Shown piece by piece: positions 1-9,737 of a stretch of 64,000 nt of DNA. The notes under the pieces were generated by a model. It did no database searches and was not told the DNA's origin. It was given only the letters and a program-made list of their open reading frames with translations. The position numbers and the translations under genes are program-made. Origin of the DNA: Bacillus vallismortis (GTDB lineage: Bacteria; Bacillota; Bacilli; Bacillales; Bacillaceae). Every line of letters begins with the position of its first letter. Within the stretch, counting starts at the first letter, position 1. The DNA lies in contig NZ_CP160797.1 of the NCBI RefSeq assembly GCF_040784915.1, positions 2,780,137 to 2,844,136 of the forward strand, read 5' to 3'.

Positions 1-1258
1 CATGGTCAACCGTCATATTCTCGTCTTCGGCGTATTCTTCCGTCAGCTCAACTGGGAATCCATACGTATCGTACAGTTTAAACACATCGGCCCCTGAAAT
101 CACGCTGCTGCCCTTGCCTTTTTCTTTTTTGATCATTTCTGACAAGATCGCAAGCCCTTCGTTAAGAGTTTCGTGGAAGCGCTCTTCTTCAGTTTTGATG
201 ACTTTTGCGATAAAATCCGCTTTCTCTTTTACTTCAGGATAGAAATCAGCCATGATTTCAGCAACAACCGGCACTAAGTCGTACATAAACGGACGGTGGA
301 TGTTGATTGTTTTGGCATAACGCACTGCCCGGCGCAATAAGCGTCTTAAGACATAGCCGCGGCCTTCATTGGACGGCAGCGCCCCGTCACTGACAGCAAA
401 GGCGACCGTTCTGATGTGGTCGGCAATCACTTTAAACGCAGTATCTTTCACATTGTCTGTGCCATATGTTTCACCAGAAATGCTTTCTGTTGCTTTGATG
501 ATCGGAACAAATAAATCGGTATCAAAGTTAGTCGGAACATTCTGGATGACAGATACCATTCTTTCAAGCCCCATGCCCGTATCAATGTTTTTCTTCGGAA
601 GCGGCGTGTACGTGCCGTCAGGGTTATGGTTGAACTCAGAGAACACAAGATTCCATACTTCCAGGTAACGGTCGTTTTCTCCGCCTGGGTAAAGCTCCGG
701 ATCTTCCGGATCGTTTCCGTATGCTTCACCGCGGTCGTAGAAGATCTCTGTGTTCGGTCCGCTCGGTCCTTCACCGATGTCCCAGAAGTTCCCTTCAAGA
801 CGGATAATTCTGTCCTCAGGAATACCGATTTTTTTCGCCCAGTACTCATACGCCTCTTCATCCTCGGGGTGAACCGTAACAGAGAGAAGCTCTTTGTCGA
901 AACCGATCCACTTGTCACTGGTTAAAAACTCCCAAGCCCATGTAATGGCTTCTTCTTTGAAATAATCGCCAATGGAAAAGTTTCCGAGCATTTCAAAGAA
1001 TGTATGATGGCGCGCAGTTTTACCTACATTTTCTATATCGTTTGTTCTGATCGCTTTTTGAGCGTTTACGATTCTTGGATTTTCCGGAACGACACGGCCG
1101 TCAAAATATTTTTTCAGTGTCGCAACACCGCTGTTGATCCAAAGCAGTGAAGGATCCTCATGTGGCACTAATGATGCGCTCGGCTCTACCGCATGTCCTT
1201 TTTCTTTAAAGAAATCCAAAAACATTTGACGAACTTCAGCAGAAGTTAGGTGTTTCAT
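1..1258 (-). CDS. alaS: Alanyl-tRNA synthetase, N-terminal part (cut by window edge)
   Basis: Charges tRNA-Ala with alanine in the cytoplasm. About 419 codons are present, running off the window at base 1; the family is usually near 880 residues, so the editing and C-terminal domains lie outside. The class II catalytic core is visible: the N-terminus starts [10 protein letters not shown] and a [13 protein letters not shown] motif lies at about residues 83-95. The ATG at 1258 follows a strong ribosome-binding site (GAGGAGG, about 7 bases upstream). A T-box leader lies immediately upstream, so expression should respond to uncharged tRNA-Ala. No frameshift is seen in the part present. Confidence 0.97.
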   Translation of the reverse strand, partial: MKHLTSAEVRQMFLDFFKEKGHAVEPSASLVPHEDPSLLWINSGVATLKKYFDGRVVPENPRIVNAQKAIRTNDIENVGKTARHHTFFEMLGNFSIGDYFKEEAITWAWEFLTSDKWIGFDKELLSVTVHPEDEEAYEYWAKKIGIPEDRIIRLEGNFWDIGEGPSGPNTEIFYDRGEAYGNDPEDPELYPGGENDRYLEVWNLVFSEFNHNPDGTYTPLPKKNIDTGMGLERMVSVIQNVPTNFDTDLFVPIIKATESISGETYGTDNVKDTAFKVIADHIRTVAFAVSDGALPSNEGRGYVLRRLLRRAVRYAKTINIHRPFMYDLVPVVAEIMADFYPEVKEKADFIAKVIKTEEERFHETLNEGLAILSEMIKKEKGKGSSVISGADVFKLYDTYGFPVELTEEYAEDENMTVDH

Positions 1259-1302
1259 TGTATTTCCTCCTCTATAAAAATCGAAATTCTCTTTAGTGAC
1301 AG

Positions 1303-1564
1303 CAAAAAAGCCCTCCCCCTATGCAAACCACACGTTTACACAGGGACGAGAGCTGTCTCGCGGTACCACCCTGATTACGGGCTTCATTTATCATTCGCCC
1401 GTCACCTTTTACCCTGTAACGCAGGATGTGCGGCAGTGATTAACTGCACTCAGGATTAGCTTCCTCCGATCTTCTGATAAAGCTCCTTTCAGCTTGCGGA
1501 GCTTCTCTCTTTAACAGGGCTTCGGCGTACTCGGATCCGTCACTCGAGATTCGTATGTATTCTA
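1303..1564 (-). promoter_or_regulatory. T-box leader of alaS
   Basis: On the minus strand the signature AGGGTGGTACCGCG is present (forward 1359-1372), the conserved T-box sequence that pairs with the NCCA end of uncharged tRNA. It is followed by a GC-rich hairpin and a T-run (forward A-run near 1304-1309), then by the alaS ribosome-binding site. Upstream is a long structured stem I region. By position it should read an alanine codon; I did not fold it to identify the specifier. Confidence 0.93.
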
Positions 1565-1570
1565 CGAGAA

Positions 1571-1599
1571 ATTATAGACAAGCTGCACGTCAATGTCAA
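1571..1599 (-). promoter_or_regulatory. Sigma-A promoter of the alaS T-box transcript
   Basis: Perfect consensus on the minus strand: TTGACA (1599-1594), 17-base spacer, TATAAT (1576-1571). The TGA inside the -35 box is the stop codon of the upstream gene yrrI (1598-1596). No terminator hairpin is seen between the two genes. Confidence 0.85.
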
Positions 1600-2657
1600 T
1601 GCTCCGTCCTCATCCGCAAAAAATGGATCATCATCACTTTTAAAACAGCCGTCGCAGGAACAGCCAGAATCATCCCGACGATTCCCGCAAGCTCTCCTCC
1701 GGCAAGCAGCGCAAGCATGATGACGACAGGATGCATTTTAAGGCTTCTGCCAACAATGAACGGACTGAGGATATTCCCTTCCATAAACTGCAGAGTAAAC
1801 ACTGTAATCACCACAACAAGAATCGCATTCACTGAGATCGTCATCGCAATTAAAAGCGCCGGAACCGCTCCGATAAACGGACCAAAATAAGGTATGACAT
1901 TCGTTATCCCTGAAATCAGGCCTAAGATCAACGGATAGGGAAGTCCAAATATCCAGAATGTAACGCCCGCCAGCACGCCGAGAATGAAACAGACCAGAAG
2001 CTGGCCGCGGACGTAATCGCCAAGAGAGTCATCCACATCCCGCAAGAAGGCGCTGCCCCGCTTTCTCCACGACTTCGGAGTCAAGTACCATACCGTCTTT
2101 TTCATCAACTCAATATCCTTTACCATATAAAACACGAGAAAAGGGATTGTTGCCGCAATGATGAAGTAATCAAGCACGTTGCGAATTCCGCTGATTGCAC
2201 CCTCGATCGCTCCCGCGAAAAACGCCTCCGTCTGGCGGATCATTTTATCTATCCGATGGTGCATGCCGTCCGGCCAGTCATCAGTATGGTTATGCACATG
2301 AAGAAGGAGCCCGTTATACGTATCGGCAAACATAGGTATATTCTCAGATAAATCCGTCAGCTGCACAATTAAAACAGGCACCCCTTTATACAGCGCCCAG
2401 CCAATTCCGCCAAAAAAAAGAACATAAATAACCAAGATGCTCAAGGTCCTCGGCAATCCTTTGCCGTGCAGCCACTCCGTGACCGGGAGCAATAAATAAG
2501 AAATAAAAATTGAAATGATCAAGGGAATAAAGATTGTTTTTATGACGAGCCAAAAGGGCGACCATAACACATCAAGCATAAAAAAGACGTAGACTGTTAA
2601 CAGGACCAGCAAACAAATGGCCACCCACAACAAAAGCTGCACCGGTTTTTGAAGCAT
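1596..2657 (-). CDS. yrrI: AI-2E transporter (PerM/TqsA) family membrane protein
   Basis: A 353-residue polytopic membrane protein of the AI-2E/PerM exporter family. The N-terminus has two closely spaced hydrophobic segments (about residues 5-55), then a soluble stretch rich in charged residues (about 100-150), then a block of C-terminal membrane segments with the family pattern around ITNVIPYFGPFIGAVPALL and FMEGNILSPFIVGRSLKMHP. The ATG at 2657 has a GAGGTG site 8 bases upstream. Substrate is unknown; the family includes Na+/H+ antiporters and an autoinducer-2 exporter, and the sequence alone cannot choose. The stop codon is shared with the alaS -35 box. Confidence 0.85.
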   Translation of the reverse strand: MLQKPVQLLLWVAICLLVLLTVYVFFMLDVLWSPFWLVIKTIFIPLIISIFISYLLLPVTEWLHGKGLPRTLSILVIYVLFFGGIGWALYKGVPVLIVQLTDLSENIPMFADTYNGLLLHVHNHTDDWPDGMHHRIDKMIRQTEAFFAGAIEGAISGIRNVLDYFIIAATIPFLVFYMVKDIELMKKTVWYLTPKSWRKRGSAFLRDVDDSLGDYVRGQLLVCFILGVLAGVTFWIFGLPYPLILGLISGITNVIPYFGPFIGAVPALLIAMTISVNAILVVVITVFTLQFMEGNILSPFIVGRSLKMHPVVIMLALLAGGELAGIVGMILAVPATAVLKVMMIHFLRMRTEH

Positions 2658-2718
2658 CTGCTTTCACCTCTTCTATATCTTTTGAGGAACGGTACGAATT
2701 ATTCTCTCTCCTTATAAC

Positions 2719-2750
2719 AAAAAGGATACTCTTCGGAGAGTATCCTTTTT
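2719..2750. terminator. Bidirectional intrinsic terminator
   Basis: Perfect inverted repeat AAAAAGGATACTCT / AGAGTATCCTTTTT closed by a TCGG (UUCG-type) loop, with T-runs in both directions. It lies between the end of the yrzQ-like gene and yrrI and should end the minus-strand transcript coming from yrrD. Confidence 0.9.
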
Positions 2751-2753
2751 CAC

Positions 2754-2894
2754 TTAAAACATTTTCGTTATTCTTCTTCTCATCCGCTTCATGCTTCGAT
2801 TATTCAGCATGTTGGATTGAGTCGTCATTCGGTACACGAGAGCCCCAGCTCCCAATGCCAAAAGAGAAGTCATCGTCCGATTCATCCTGCGCAT
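2754..2894 (-). CDS. yrzQ: Small basic membrane-like protein (YrzQ/DUF3918 type)
   Basis: A 46-codon ORF of the form MRRMNRTMTSLLALGAGALV, then a tail rich in Arg, Lys, Asn and Met ending RRITKMF. A short hydrophobic segment (about residues 9-21) is followed by a strongly basic C-terminus, the pattern I recall for YrzQ/DUF3918 proteins. GAAGGGAG abuts the first ATG (2894), so the ATG of Met4 (2885) is better spaced and may be the real start. It lies 12 bases after yrzR and shares the terminator at 2719-2750, suggesting a yrrD-yrzR-yrzQ unit. Function unknown. Confidence 0.7.
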   Translation of the reverse strand: MRRMNRTMTSLLALGAGALVYRMTTQSNMLNNRSMKRMRRRITKMF

Positions 2895-2906
2895 CTCCCT
2901 TCATCA

Positions 2907-3098
2907 TTAAAAATTGATGCTGCGTTCATCCTCAGAAAACAAATCATCTAAGCTGCTTAACGTTCCGTCTTCTTCCACCTGATGAGTTGCAATCTTCCCT
3001 TTGGCTACTGTCAGTTCAATAAAACAGCTCCAGCAATAATATTGGTTCACGCCGATTTTCCCGATATCCTTACTTTTGCAATTCGGGCATATAAGCAT
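2907..3098 (-). CDS. yrzR: Small zinc-ribbon protein YrzR
   Basis: A 63-residue protein with CPNC at residues 4-7 and CWSC at about 22-25, a four-cysteine zinc-ribbon arrangement at the N-terminus, followed by an acidic C-terminal tail. It starts 11 bases after yrrD and is followed 12 bases later by the yrzQ-like ORF. A GAGGTG-type site precedes the ATG. No enzymatic motif is visible; zinc ribbons of this size usually bind nucleic acid or protein, but the role here is unknown. Confidence 0.75.
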   Translation of the reverse strand: MLICPNCKSKDIGKIGVNQYYCWSCFIELTVAKGKIATHQVEEDGTLSSLDDLFSEDERSINF

Positions 3099-3109
3099 AT
3101 CTCACACCT

Positions 3110-3634
3110 CTATCCGTTCAGAACGATCTCGTCTTTCCGCACCTCGACAAGCGAATCCGCTCTTTGGATCTGATGCTTGCTTCCCGCCAGATCAGAAAAG
3201 AAACCGTCCGAGAGTTCATATGCTACGATTATGCCCCTGTCCAAACAAAAGTATACATCTTCCAGCATCCCCAATATATCTCCCTCTTGCGATTTTACAA
3301 GCTTCATTTTCATCTGCTCGTATGTGAAGCATGATTTCGGAAGAGGCAGAAGCTGGTCTGAACTGATCGAGACCAATATGCGGTCATCAAGAATGCAAGA
3401 AATATCACACGCCCGTAATAACGCGTGATGATGATGCAAAAACCGTTTTTGTGCAACAATAAACCCGAGACAATCTCCCTTAAGAGAAAAACAAATATCG
3501 GAAATTGTCCCAAGATAACAAGAAGTTCGTTCTGAGTATACTGGGAATCCTTCTATCTCATGGCATGTTCTCAAAGTGTGATCAACCACCTTTTGTTGAA
3601 CAAGCTTAGGTTTTGCTTTGCACCTTAGACTCAT
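3110..3634 (-). CDS. yrrD: PRC-barrel domain protein YrrD
   Basis: A 174-residue soluble protein with two similar halves: each contains a short beta-rich stretch with a Gly-hydrophobic-hydrophobic core (GDCLGFIVAQ near residue 54; GDILGMLEDVYFCLDRGIIVAYELSDG near 117-143). This matches tandem PRC-barrel domains, a fold found in ribosome-maturation and photosystem proteins and common in uncharacterised Bacillus proteins. It sits downstream of the recD2 terminator and ahead of yrzR. No catalytic residues are evident. Function unknown; the fold call is by pattern only. Confidence 0.7.
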   Translation of the reverse strand: MSLRCKAKPKLVQQKVVDHTLRTCHEIEGFPVYSERTSCYLGTISDICFSLKGDCLGFIVAQKRFLHHHHALLRACDISCILDDRILVSISSDQLLPLPKSCFTYEQMKMKLVKSQEGDILGMLEDVYFCLDRGIIVAYELSDGFFSDLAGSKHQIQRADSLVEVRKDEIVLNG

Positions 3635-3661
3635 ACGATGAAATCACTTCCACCGCAAAAT

Positions 3662-3685
3662 AAAAAAACTCCCGCAGCGCGGGAG
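3662..3685 (-). terminator. Intrinsic terminator after recD2
   Basis: CTCCCGC/GCGGGAG stem with a 3-base loop, followed on the minus strand by seven T residues (forward A-run 3662-3668). It lies directly after the recD2 stop codon. Confidence 0.9.
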
Positions 3686-3689
3686 CCTT

Positions 3690-6086
3690 TTACAGCTGTC
3701 CTTCTTTCATAAAATCGAATGGTGTAATGCCTTCCATACCAATATTGGCATCGTGTACGCTGAATGGGAGCTCTTTTTGCAAAGCCTCAAGCTCAGCATC
3801 CATTTCCTCAATCTGTATTGAGAGCCTGTTTCTCAAGGCGGTCTGCCTGACCGTTGCGTCATTATTTTTCACGCCCCACTCCAGCGCCTCCTCTTCTCCG
3901 CATAAAATGAGAAACTTCTTCGCTCTTGTAATCGCGGTATAAAGAAGGTTTCTTCTGAGCATTCTATAATAGCCTTTCACCACAGGCAAAACCACAATCG
4001 GAAATTCACTTCCCTGCGATTTATGAATAGAGCAACAATACGCGTGTGTAAACTGGTTAAAGTCTTTTTTCGTAAACGTCATTTCATTCCCGTCAAAAGA
4101 AACGACAGCCATATCTTCTTTTTCTGTATTTTCCTTCGCATAAAATATCGACGTAATTTCGCCAATATCTCCGTTGAATACATTGTTTTCCGGCTGATTG
4201 ACGAGCTGCAAAATTTTATCTCCGGTTCTGTAGACAACATCTCCGAATTTCAATTCCCTCCGTTTTTCTTTAGGAGGATTTAAAATGTCCTGCAGCATTA
4301 CATTTAGTTCATTGATCCCGGCTTTTCCTCTGTACATCGGAGCGAGAACCTGAATGTCCTTTGCCGTATAGCCTTTTTTCAATGCATTGGCGACGACCTT
4401 TTCAACTACCTCTTTAATTTGCGATCCTCCGCAGCGAATAAAGGAACGGTCCTTCGTCGGGGCAGTCAAATTGTTTGGCAGCAAACCATTTTTCATCTGA
4501 TGGGCAAGCTCGACGATTGATGATCCTTCCGCCTGGCGGTAAATATCTGTCAGTCTCACAGTGGGTATCACCTGAGATGCCAAAAGGTCTCTCAGCACTT
4601 GGCCCGGACCGACAGAAGGCAGCTGATCTTCGTCTCCGACGATGATGATTTGAATATGATCAGGGATCGCCTTGAACATATGGTTTGCAAGCCATATATC
4701 AAGCATACTCGCTTCATCGATGATTAACAGCTTCCCTTCGATCGGCTGATCCTCTGTATGGGTAAAGCCCTCTGCGCCATTCCAGCCAAGGAGCCTGTGA
4801 ATCGTGACTGCCGGAAGGCCCGTTGATTCACTCATCCGTTTCGCCGCTCTCCCTGTCGGTGCGGCCAATACAATCGGAAAGACTTCATCCTTTTTATAAG
4901 CTGACGGGTCTAGCGACACACCGTGAAGCTCTCCGTACAGTTCGACAATCCCTCTGATTACCGTCGTTTTCCCTGTTCCCGGGCCTCCCGTTAAAAGCAG
5001 CATCGGCGAGGAAAGGGCTTTTTGAATCGCTTCCTTTTGGCTGGGGGCATACTGAACGTTCATCCGTTCCTCCAGTTCTCCCAAAGCGAGCAGAAATTCT
5101 GATTCAGGAAACTGGTCGTCATATTCGGTTTGGCTTGCGATATGTTTCACGCGCTTCGCAACATTTTGTTCCGCGTAAAACAGCGATGGGAAATAACAGC
5201 GGCCATCTTCTATGACAATGTCTTTATTTTCTCCAAGGGCAATAATCGCGTTAGCTGCATCCATTTCTGTGATGCGCTGCCCTTCCTTTGCTGACTGATT
5301 TAACAGTGATTGGGTATCGATAATGAGCTGTTCCGTTTCTATGTACGTATGCCCATCTGACAGACAAGTTGTTTCAAGCGTGTACAAAATGGCGGCTTTT
5401 ACCCGCTCAGGATGATTACCCGAAAGCCCCATTCTGCTGCCCAGTTCATCCGCTTTTCCAAACCCGATGCCTTCTACATCTTTCACAAGCTGATAAGGGT
5501 TTTCCTGAATCTTTTCAAGCGTCTCCGATTCATAGGCTTGATAGATTTTCATAGACAGCTGCGGACCGAATCCAAACTGATTAAGGGATATCATGATTTG
5601 TTCCAGTCCCTGATGCCGCTGCAGGGCGCCGGCTAGCGTGTCGGCCTTCTTTTTTGACAGCCTTGGAACATCGTAAAGCACTGAAGTGTCAGCTAGTATT
5701 TTATTAATCGCGCTGTCACCCAGTTTTTTCACAATTTCTTCAGCTGTTTTTTTGCCGATTCCCTCGAACAAATCACTCGATAAATAGTGAACGATGCCTT
5801 CTTTAGTCGTCGGAATCTCCTTTTTGAAATGCTCCGCCTGAAATTGGAGCCCGAATTTTGGATGGGTTACGATCTTTCCGTAAAACGTGTAGGTCTCTTC
5901 TTCTTGAAGCGCAGGGAAGTAGCCCGTCACGGATACGGCTTTATCTTCAATGGCTTCGGAGGTCTCTCTGACTTTCACTTTCAGAACCGTATATAAATTG
6001 GTGTCATTATGATAGATGACTGTGTTGACTGTCCCTTTTAGATAGGGCTCTTCCTCCATGTTAAGCTGATCCGGATGCTGCTGCAC
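3690..6086 (-). CDS. recD2: ATP-dependent DNA helicase RecD2
   Basis: A 798-residue superfamily 1 helicase of the RecD2 type (RecD-like but not associated with RecBC). The N-terminal third carries the RecD2-specific OB and helix-hairpin-helix repeats (for example DLFEGIGKKTAEEIV near 105-119 and VEGIGFGKADELG near 204-216). Walker A GGPGTGKTT is at 367-375, Walker B LLIIDEASMLD follows, and helicase motifs near the C-terminus include TAITRAKK. Length equals the B. subtilis protein. RecD2 unwinds 5'-3' and is linked to replication-fork progression and mismatch-associated repair. It starts 23 bases after yrrB and ends at its own terminator. Confidence 0.95.
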   Translation of the reverse strand: MQQHPDQLNMEEEPYLKGTVNTVIYHNDTNLYTVLKVKVRETSEAIEDKAVSVTGYFPALQEEETYTFYGKIVTHPKFGLQFQAEHFKKEIPTTKEGIVHYLSSDLFEGIGKKTAEEIVKKLGDSAINKILADTSVLYDVPRLSKKKADTLAGALQRHQGLEQIMISLNQFGFGPQLSMKIYQAYESETLEKIQENPYQLVKDVEGIGFGKADELGSRMGLSGNHPERVKAAILYTLETTCLSDGHTYIETEQLIIDTQSLLNQSAKEGQRITEMDAANAIIALGENKDIVIEDGRCYFPSLFYAEQNVAKRVKHIASQTEYDDQFPESEFLLALGELEERMNVQYAPSQKEAIQKALSSPMLLLTGGPGTGKTTVIRGIVELYGELHGVSLDPSAYKKDEVFPIVLAAPTGRAAKRMSESTGLPAVTIHRLLGWNGAEGFTHTEDQPIEGKLLIIDEASMLDIWLANHMFKAIPDHIQIIIVGDEDQLPSVGPGQVLRDLLASQVIPTVRLTDIYRQAEGSSIVELAHQMKNGLLPNNLTAPTKDRSFIRCGGSQIKEVVEKVVANALKKGYTAKDIQVLAPMYRGKAGINELNVMLQDILNPPKEKRRELKFGDVVYRTGDKILQLVNQPENNVFNGDIGEITSIFYAKENTEKEDMAVVSFDGNEMTFTKKDFNQFTHAYCCSIHKSQGSEFPIVVLPVVKGYYRMLRRNLLYTAITRAKKFLILCGEEEALEWGVKNNDATVRQTALRNRLSIQIEEMDAELEALQKELPFSVHDANIGMEGITPFDFMKEGQL

Positions 6087-6109
6087 GAGCTGTCCCTCCT
6101 CCTGTGCTG

Positions 6110-6760
6110 TTATGATGGATCGATCAGTTTTTTAGCATGAAGCGCAAGCATATGATCCGGCTGGATGGCGATCGCCTTGTCCAGCATTTCCAGCGCTTTT
6201 TTTCGATTTTCTTTATATGCATAAGCGACACCGGCATTGTAAAATGCATCAGCGTGCCCCGGATTTAGCTCAGTTACAGCTGTGAACTGGCTGAGCGCTT
6301 CGTCCAGCATGCCCTCGTTCGCTAAGCACATCCCAAATTGAAAGCGCGCTTCCGCATCGTTTTCATTCAGTTCGACCGCTCTTTGTAAATATGGCAGTGC
6401 AAGTTTAGGTTGTTCGAGTTTGACAAGAACCGTTCCGAGCATGTAAAACAGGTCGCCGTTTTCCATCCCGGCACGAAGCGCTTTTTCAAACATGTCTTTC
6501 GCTTCTTTGTACATTTCTTTTACAACATAGACATTTCCTGCCCCATAATACGCAGTGGCTGCGCTATTGTCTAATTCAAGCGCTTTATCATAAAACGCAA
6601 GCGCCCGTTCCAGCTCGTTTACGGATGAAAGCAGGTTAGCAAAGTTGATATACGGAATCGCGTCTTCTTTATTTTCTTCAATCGCTTTTGCAAATGCCTC
6701 TGCCGCTTTCTCGTAATCGCCTTCCTGCATCGCCTCTATACCGAGTTGATTATAATCCAC
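6110..6760 (-). CDS. yrrB: Tetratricopeptide-repeat protein YrrB
   Basis: Built almost entirely of TPR units (34-residue helix pairs such as YNQLGIEAMQEGDYEKAAEA, then AIPYINFANLL, AATAYYGAGNVY, DAEARFQFGMCL, HADAFYNAGVAY). TPR proteins act as protein-binding scaffolds; no enzyme domain is present. I chose the GTG at 6760: it has AAAGGAAG 7 bases upstream. The in-frame ATG at 6778 lies within the T-run of the mnmA terminator and has no ribosome-binding site. A shorter start at the later Met (MQEGDYEKA) is also used in databases but would cut the first TPR helix. Confidence 0.85.
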   Translation of the reverse strand: MDYNQLGIEAMQEGDYEKAAEAFAKAIEENKEDAIPYINFANLLSSVNELERALAFYDKALELDNSAATAYYGAGNVYVVKEMYKEAKDMFEKALRAGMENGDLFYMLGTVLVKLEQPKLALPYLQRAVELNENDAEARFQFGMCLANEGMLDEALSQFTAVTELNPGHADAFYNAGVAYAYKENRKKALEMLDKAIAIQPDHMLALHAKKLIDPS

Positions 6761-6780
6761 CGACCATCTTCCTTTCATTA

Positions 6781-6810
6781 AAAAACCCCAACTCAGTGTT
6801 GAGGTTTTTC
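6781..6810 (-). terminator. Intrinsic terminator after mnmA
   Basis: Minus-strand hairpin with arms AAAACCTCAACA / TGAGTTGGGGTTTT and a T-run, just after the mnmA stop and before yrrB. It separates the cymR-iscS-mnmA transcript from yrrB-recD2. Confidence 0.8.
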
Positions 6811-6815
6811 ATCTT

Positions 6816-7937
<1,122 letters not shown>

Positions 7938-7959
7938 TCACTCCAATAACTAAGCCGCC

Positions 7960-9102
7960 TTATTGTGTCAGCCGTTTGACAACGTCGGCCACATGTTTGG
8001 CAGCAGTTTTCACTTGCTCAGCGGTATTGCCGAGGCCGAAGCTGATCCGAATTGAGGACGTCAGCCGGTCACTCTCTTCTCCGAACATAGCAGTCAGAAC
8101 ATGTGACGGCAGGACCGAACCGGCCGTGCACGCTGATCCGCTTGAAACAGCTACTCCCGCCATATCCAGATTCACCAGCAGCGCTTCCACTGATACACCG
8201 GGGAAATAAAGGTTCAGAACATGCGGCAGGCAATGCTCTTTGTCCCCGTTGATCTCGAATGCCACACCGGCATTTTCAAGCGTGTCGGCGATGATTGTTT
8301 TAAACGATTGATACTTCTTGTTTTTTTCGTCCCGTTCTTCACTTGACAGCTTGATGGCTTCTTTCAGCCCGACAATGCCGGGAACATTTTCTGTTCCGGC
8401 ACGGCGTTTTCTTTCTTGCTCTCCCCCAAATAAGAGCGGGGAAAGCTTCACATCTTTACTTGCATATAAAAAGCCTGTCCCTTTTGGCCCGTTGAGCTTG
8501 TGCCCAGAAACAGACAGAAGGTCGATATGGCTGTTGTTCACATCAATTGGCAGCAACCCGAATGCCTGTACAGCATCGGTATGAAAATAAGCCTGGTGTT
8601 CCTTCAGCAGCTCACCGATTTCATCGATCGGCTGCACTGTTCCGACTTCATTGTTTCCATACATCACTGTCACAAGGATTGTATCATCACGCAGTGCTTC
8701 TTTCACCTGTTTTGCACTGACTCTACCATTTTGGCCAACGTCCAGATACGTAACTTCAAATCCGTCTTCCTCAAGTTTTTCACAAGCGTGAAGCACGGCG
8801 TGATGCTCAATTTTTGTCGTAATGATGTGTCTGCCCACATCTTTTCTTGCAAGCGCGGTTCCCATAATGGCCAAGTTATCAGCTTCCGTCCCCCCGCTTG
8901 TAAAAATGATCTCCTGCTCCGCCGCTCCGATTTCGGCTGCAATCTGAGCTCTTGCTTCGTCCACCCATTTTCGAGATTCTCTACCAAATGAATGAATACT
9001 GGATGGATTCCCAAAATTGCCGGAGAAATGAGGGATCATTTTTTCCAGCACTCGCTCATCCATCGGAGACGTTGCGGCATGATCTAAATAAATCCGTTCC
9101 AT
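7960..9102 (-). CDS. iscS: Cysteine desulfurase (YrvO/IscS type)
   Basis: A PLP-dependent group I cysteine desulfurase of 380 residues that moves sulfur from cysteine onto an active-site Cys. PLP lysine K202 is in SGHKLNGPK; the persulfide Cys C325 is in SSGSACTAGS; substrate-binding FTSGGTEADN is at about 67-76. Position between cymR and mnmA fits the tRNA-thiolation role known for B. subtilis YrvO. It is a paralogue of the NAD-cluster desulfurase at 48648, which shares the fold but differs after the active Cys. Confidence 0.95.
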   Translation of the reverse strand: MERIYLDHAATSPMDERVLEKMIPHFSGNFGNPSSIHSFGRESRKWVDEARAQIAAEIGAAEQEIIFTSGGTEADNLAIMGTALARKDVGRHIITTKIEHHAVLHACEKLEEDGFEVTYLDVGQNGRVSAKQVKEALRDDTILVTVMYGNNEVGTVQPIDEIGELLKEHQAYFHTDAVQAFGLLPIDVNNSHIDLLSVSGHKLNGPKGTGFLYASKDVKLSPLLFGGEQERKRRAGTENVPGIVGLKEAIKLSSEERDEKNKKYQSFKTIIADTLENAGVAFEINGDKEHCLPHVLNLYFPGVSVEALLVNLDMAGVAVSSGSACTAGSVLPSHVLTAMFGEESDRLTSSIRISFGLGNTAEQVKTAAKHVADVVKRLTQ

Positions 9103-9120
9103 TATATTTGCACCTCTGAT

Positions 9121-9537
9121 CTAAATATAGAACATATAAGCTTCTTGCTCTCCGTCTGTATAGCTGGCAAGATCCTCTAATGTTGTACTGTCTAAAACCT
9201 CTTTCACAGCATCACGTATACGAATCCAGAGCTCCCGCTTGGCAGGCTCCTCGTCTTCCAGCACTTCAACAGGACTGATCGGCCCCTCGAGTACACGGAT
9301 AATATCTCCCGCCGTGATCGCATCCGGCTCGCTGCCTAATACATATCCGCCGTATGCGCCTCTAATGCTTTTCACTAAGCCGGCATTTCTGAGCGGCGAT
9401 ACCAGCTGCTCCAAATAATGCTCGGAAAGATTATTCGTCTGTGCGATGCTTTTTAATGAAGTCGGGCCTTCACCATGCTTTTTTGCAAGCTCGATCATAA
9501 TGGTGAGCCCGTATCTTCCCTTAGTTGATATTTTCAA
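9121..9537 (-). CDS. cymR: Rrf2-family cysteine metabolism repressor CymR
   Basis: A 138-residue winged-helix protein of the Rrf2 family (ISTKGRYGLTIMIELAKKHG at the start, helix-turn-helix around SEHYLEQLVSPLRNAGLVKSIRG). CymR with CysK represses cysteine-uptake and synthesis genes in B. subtilis. No iron-sulfur cysteine triad is present, as expected for CymR and unlike IscR. I chose the TTG at 9537: AGAGGTG is 6 bases upstream, while the ATG just before it is only 3 bases away and the far-upstream GTG lacks a site. It is first gene of the cymR-iscS-mnmA operon, 18 bases before iscS. Confidence 0.93.
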   Translation of the reverse strand: MKISTKGRYGLTIMIELAKKHGEGPTSLKSIAQTNNLSEHYLEQLVSPLRNAGLVKSIRGAYGGYVLGSEPDAITAGDIIRVLEGPISPVEVLEDEEPAKRELWIRIRDAVKEVLDSTTLEDLASYTDGEQEAYMFYI

Positions 9538-9628
9538 CATGAACACCTCTGTTATTTCATGATTTTCCACGTTTATAATGGTAATTTCTATATGATTCGT
9601 CCGTTTATTATCTAATAGACCAACTGTT

Positions 9629-9657
9629 ATTATAACATACCTTCAGCGATTTTTCAT
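9629..9657 (-). promoter_or_regulatory. Probable sigma-A promoter of cymR operon
   Basis: Minus strand ATGAAA (9657-9652), 17-base spacer, perfect TATAAT (9634-9629). It lies in the 200-base divergent gap between cymR and rarA. The -35 is weak; the -10 is clear. Confidence 0.6.
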
Positions 9658-9737
9658 TGAGGCGGGGGGAAACGGGCTTCCCTCTTTCCTAATGTCCGGT
9701 TTTCCGTTACCCTGTAATTATGTAAGGAGAGATGATG

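Noticed and set aside
448..918. 156-codon minus-strand frame inside alaS
   Set aside because: Alternative frame within the well-supported alaS coding region; no ribosome-binding site and low-quality composition.
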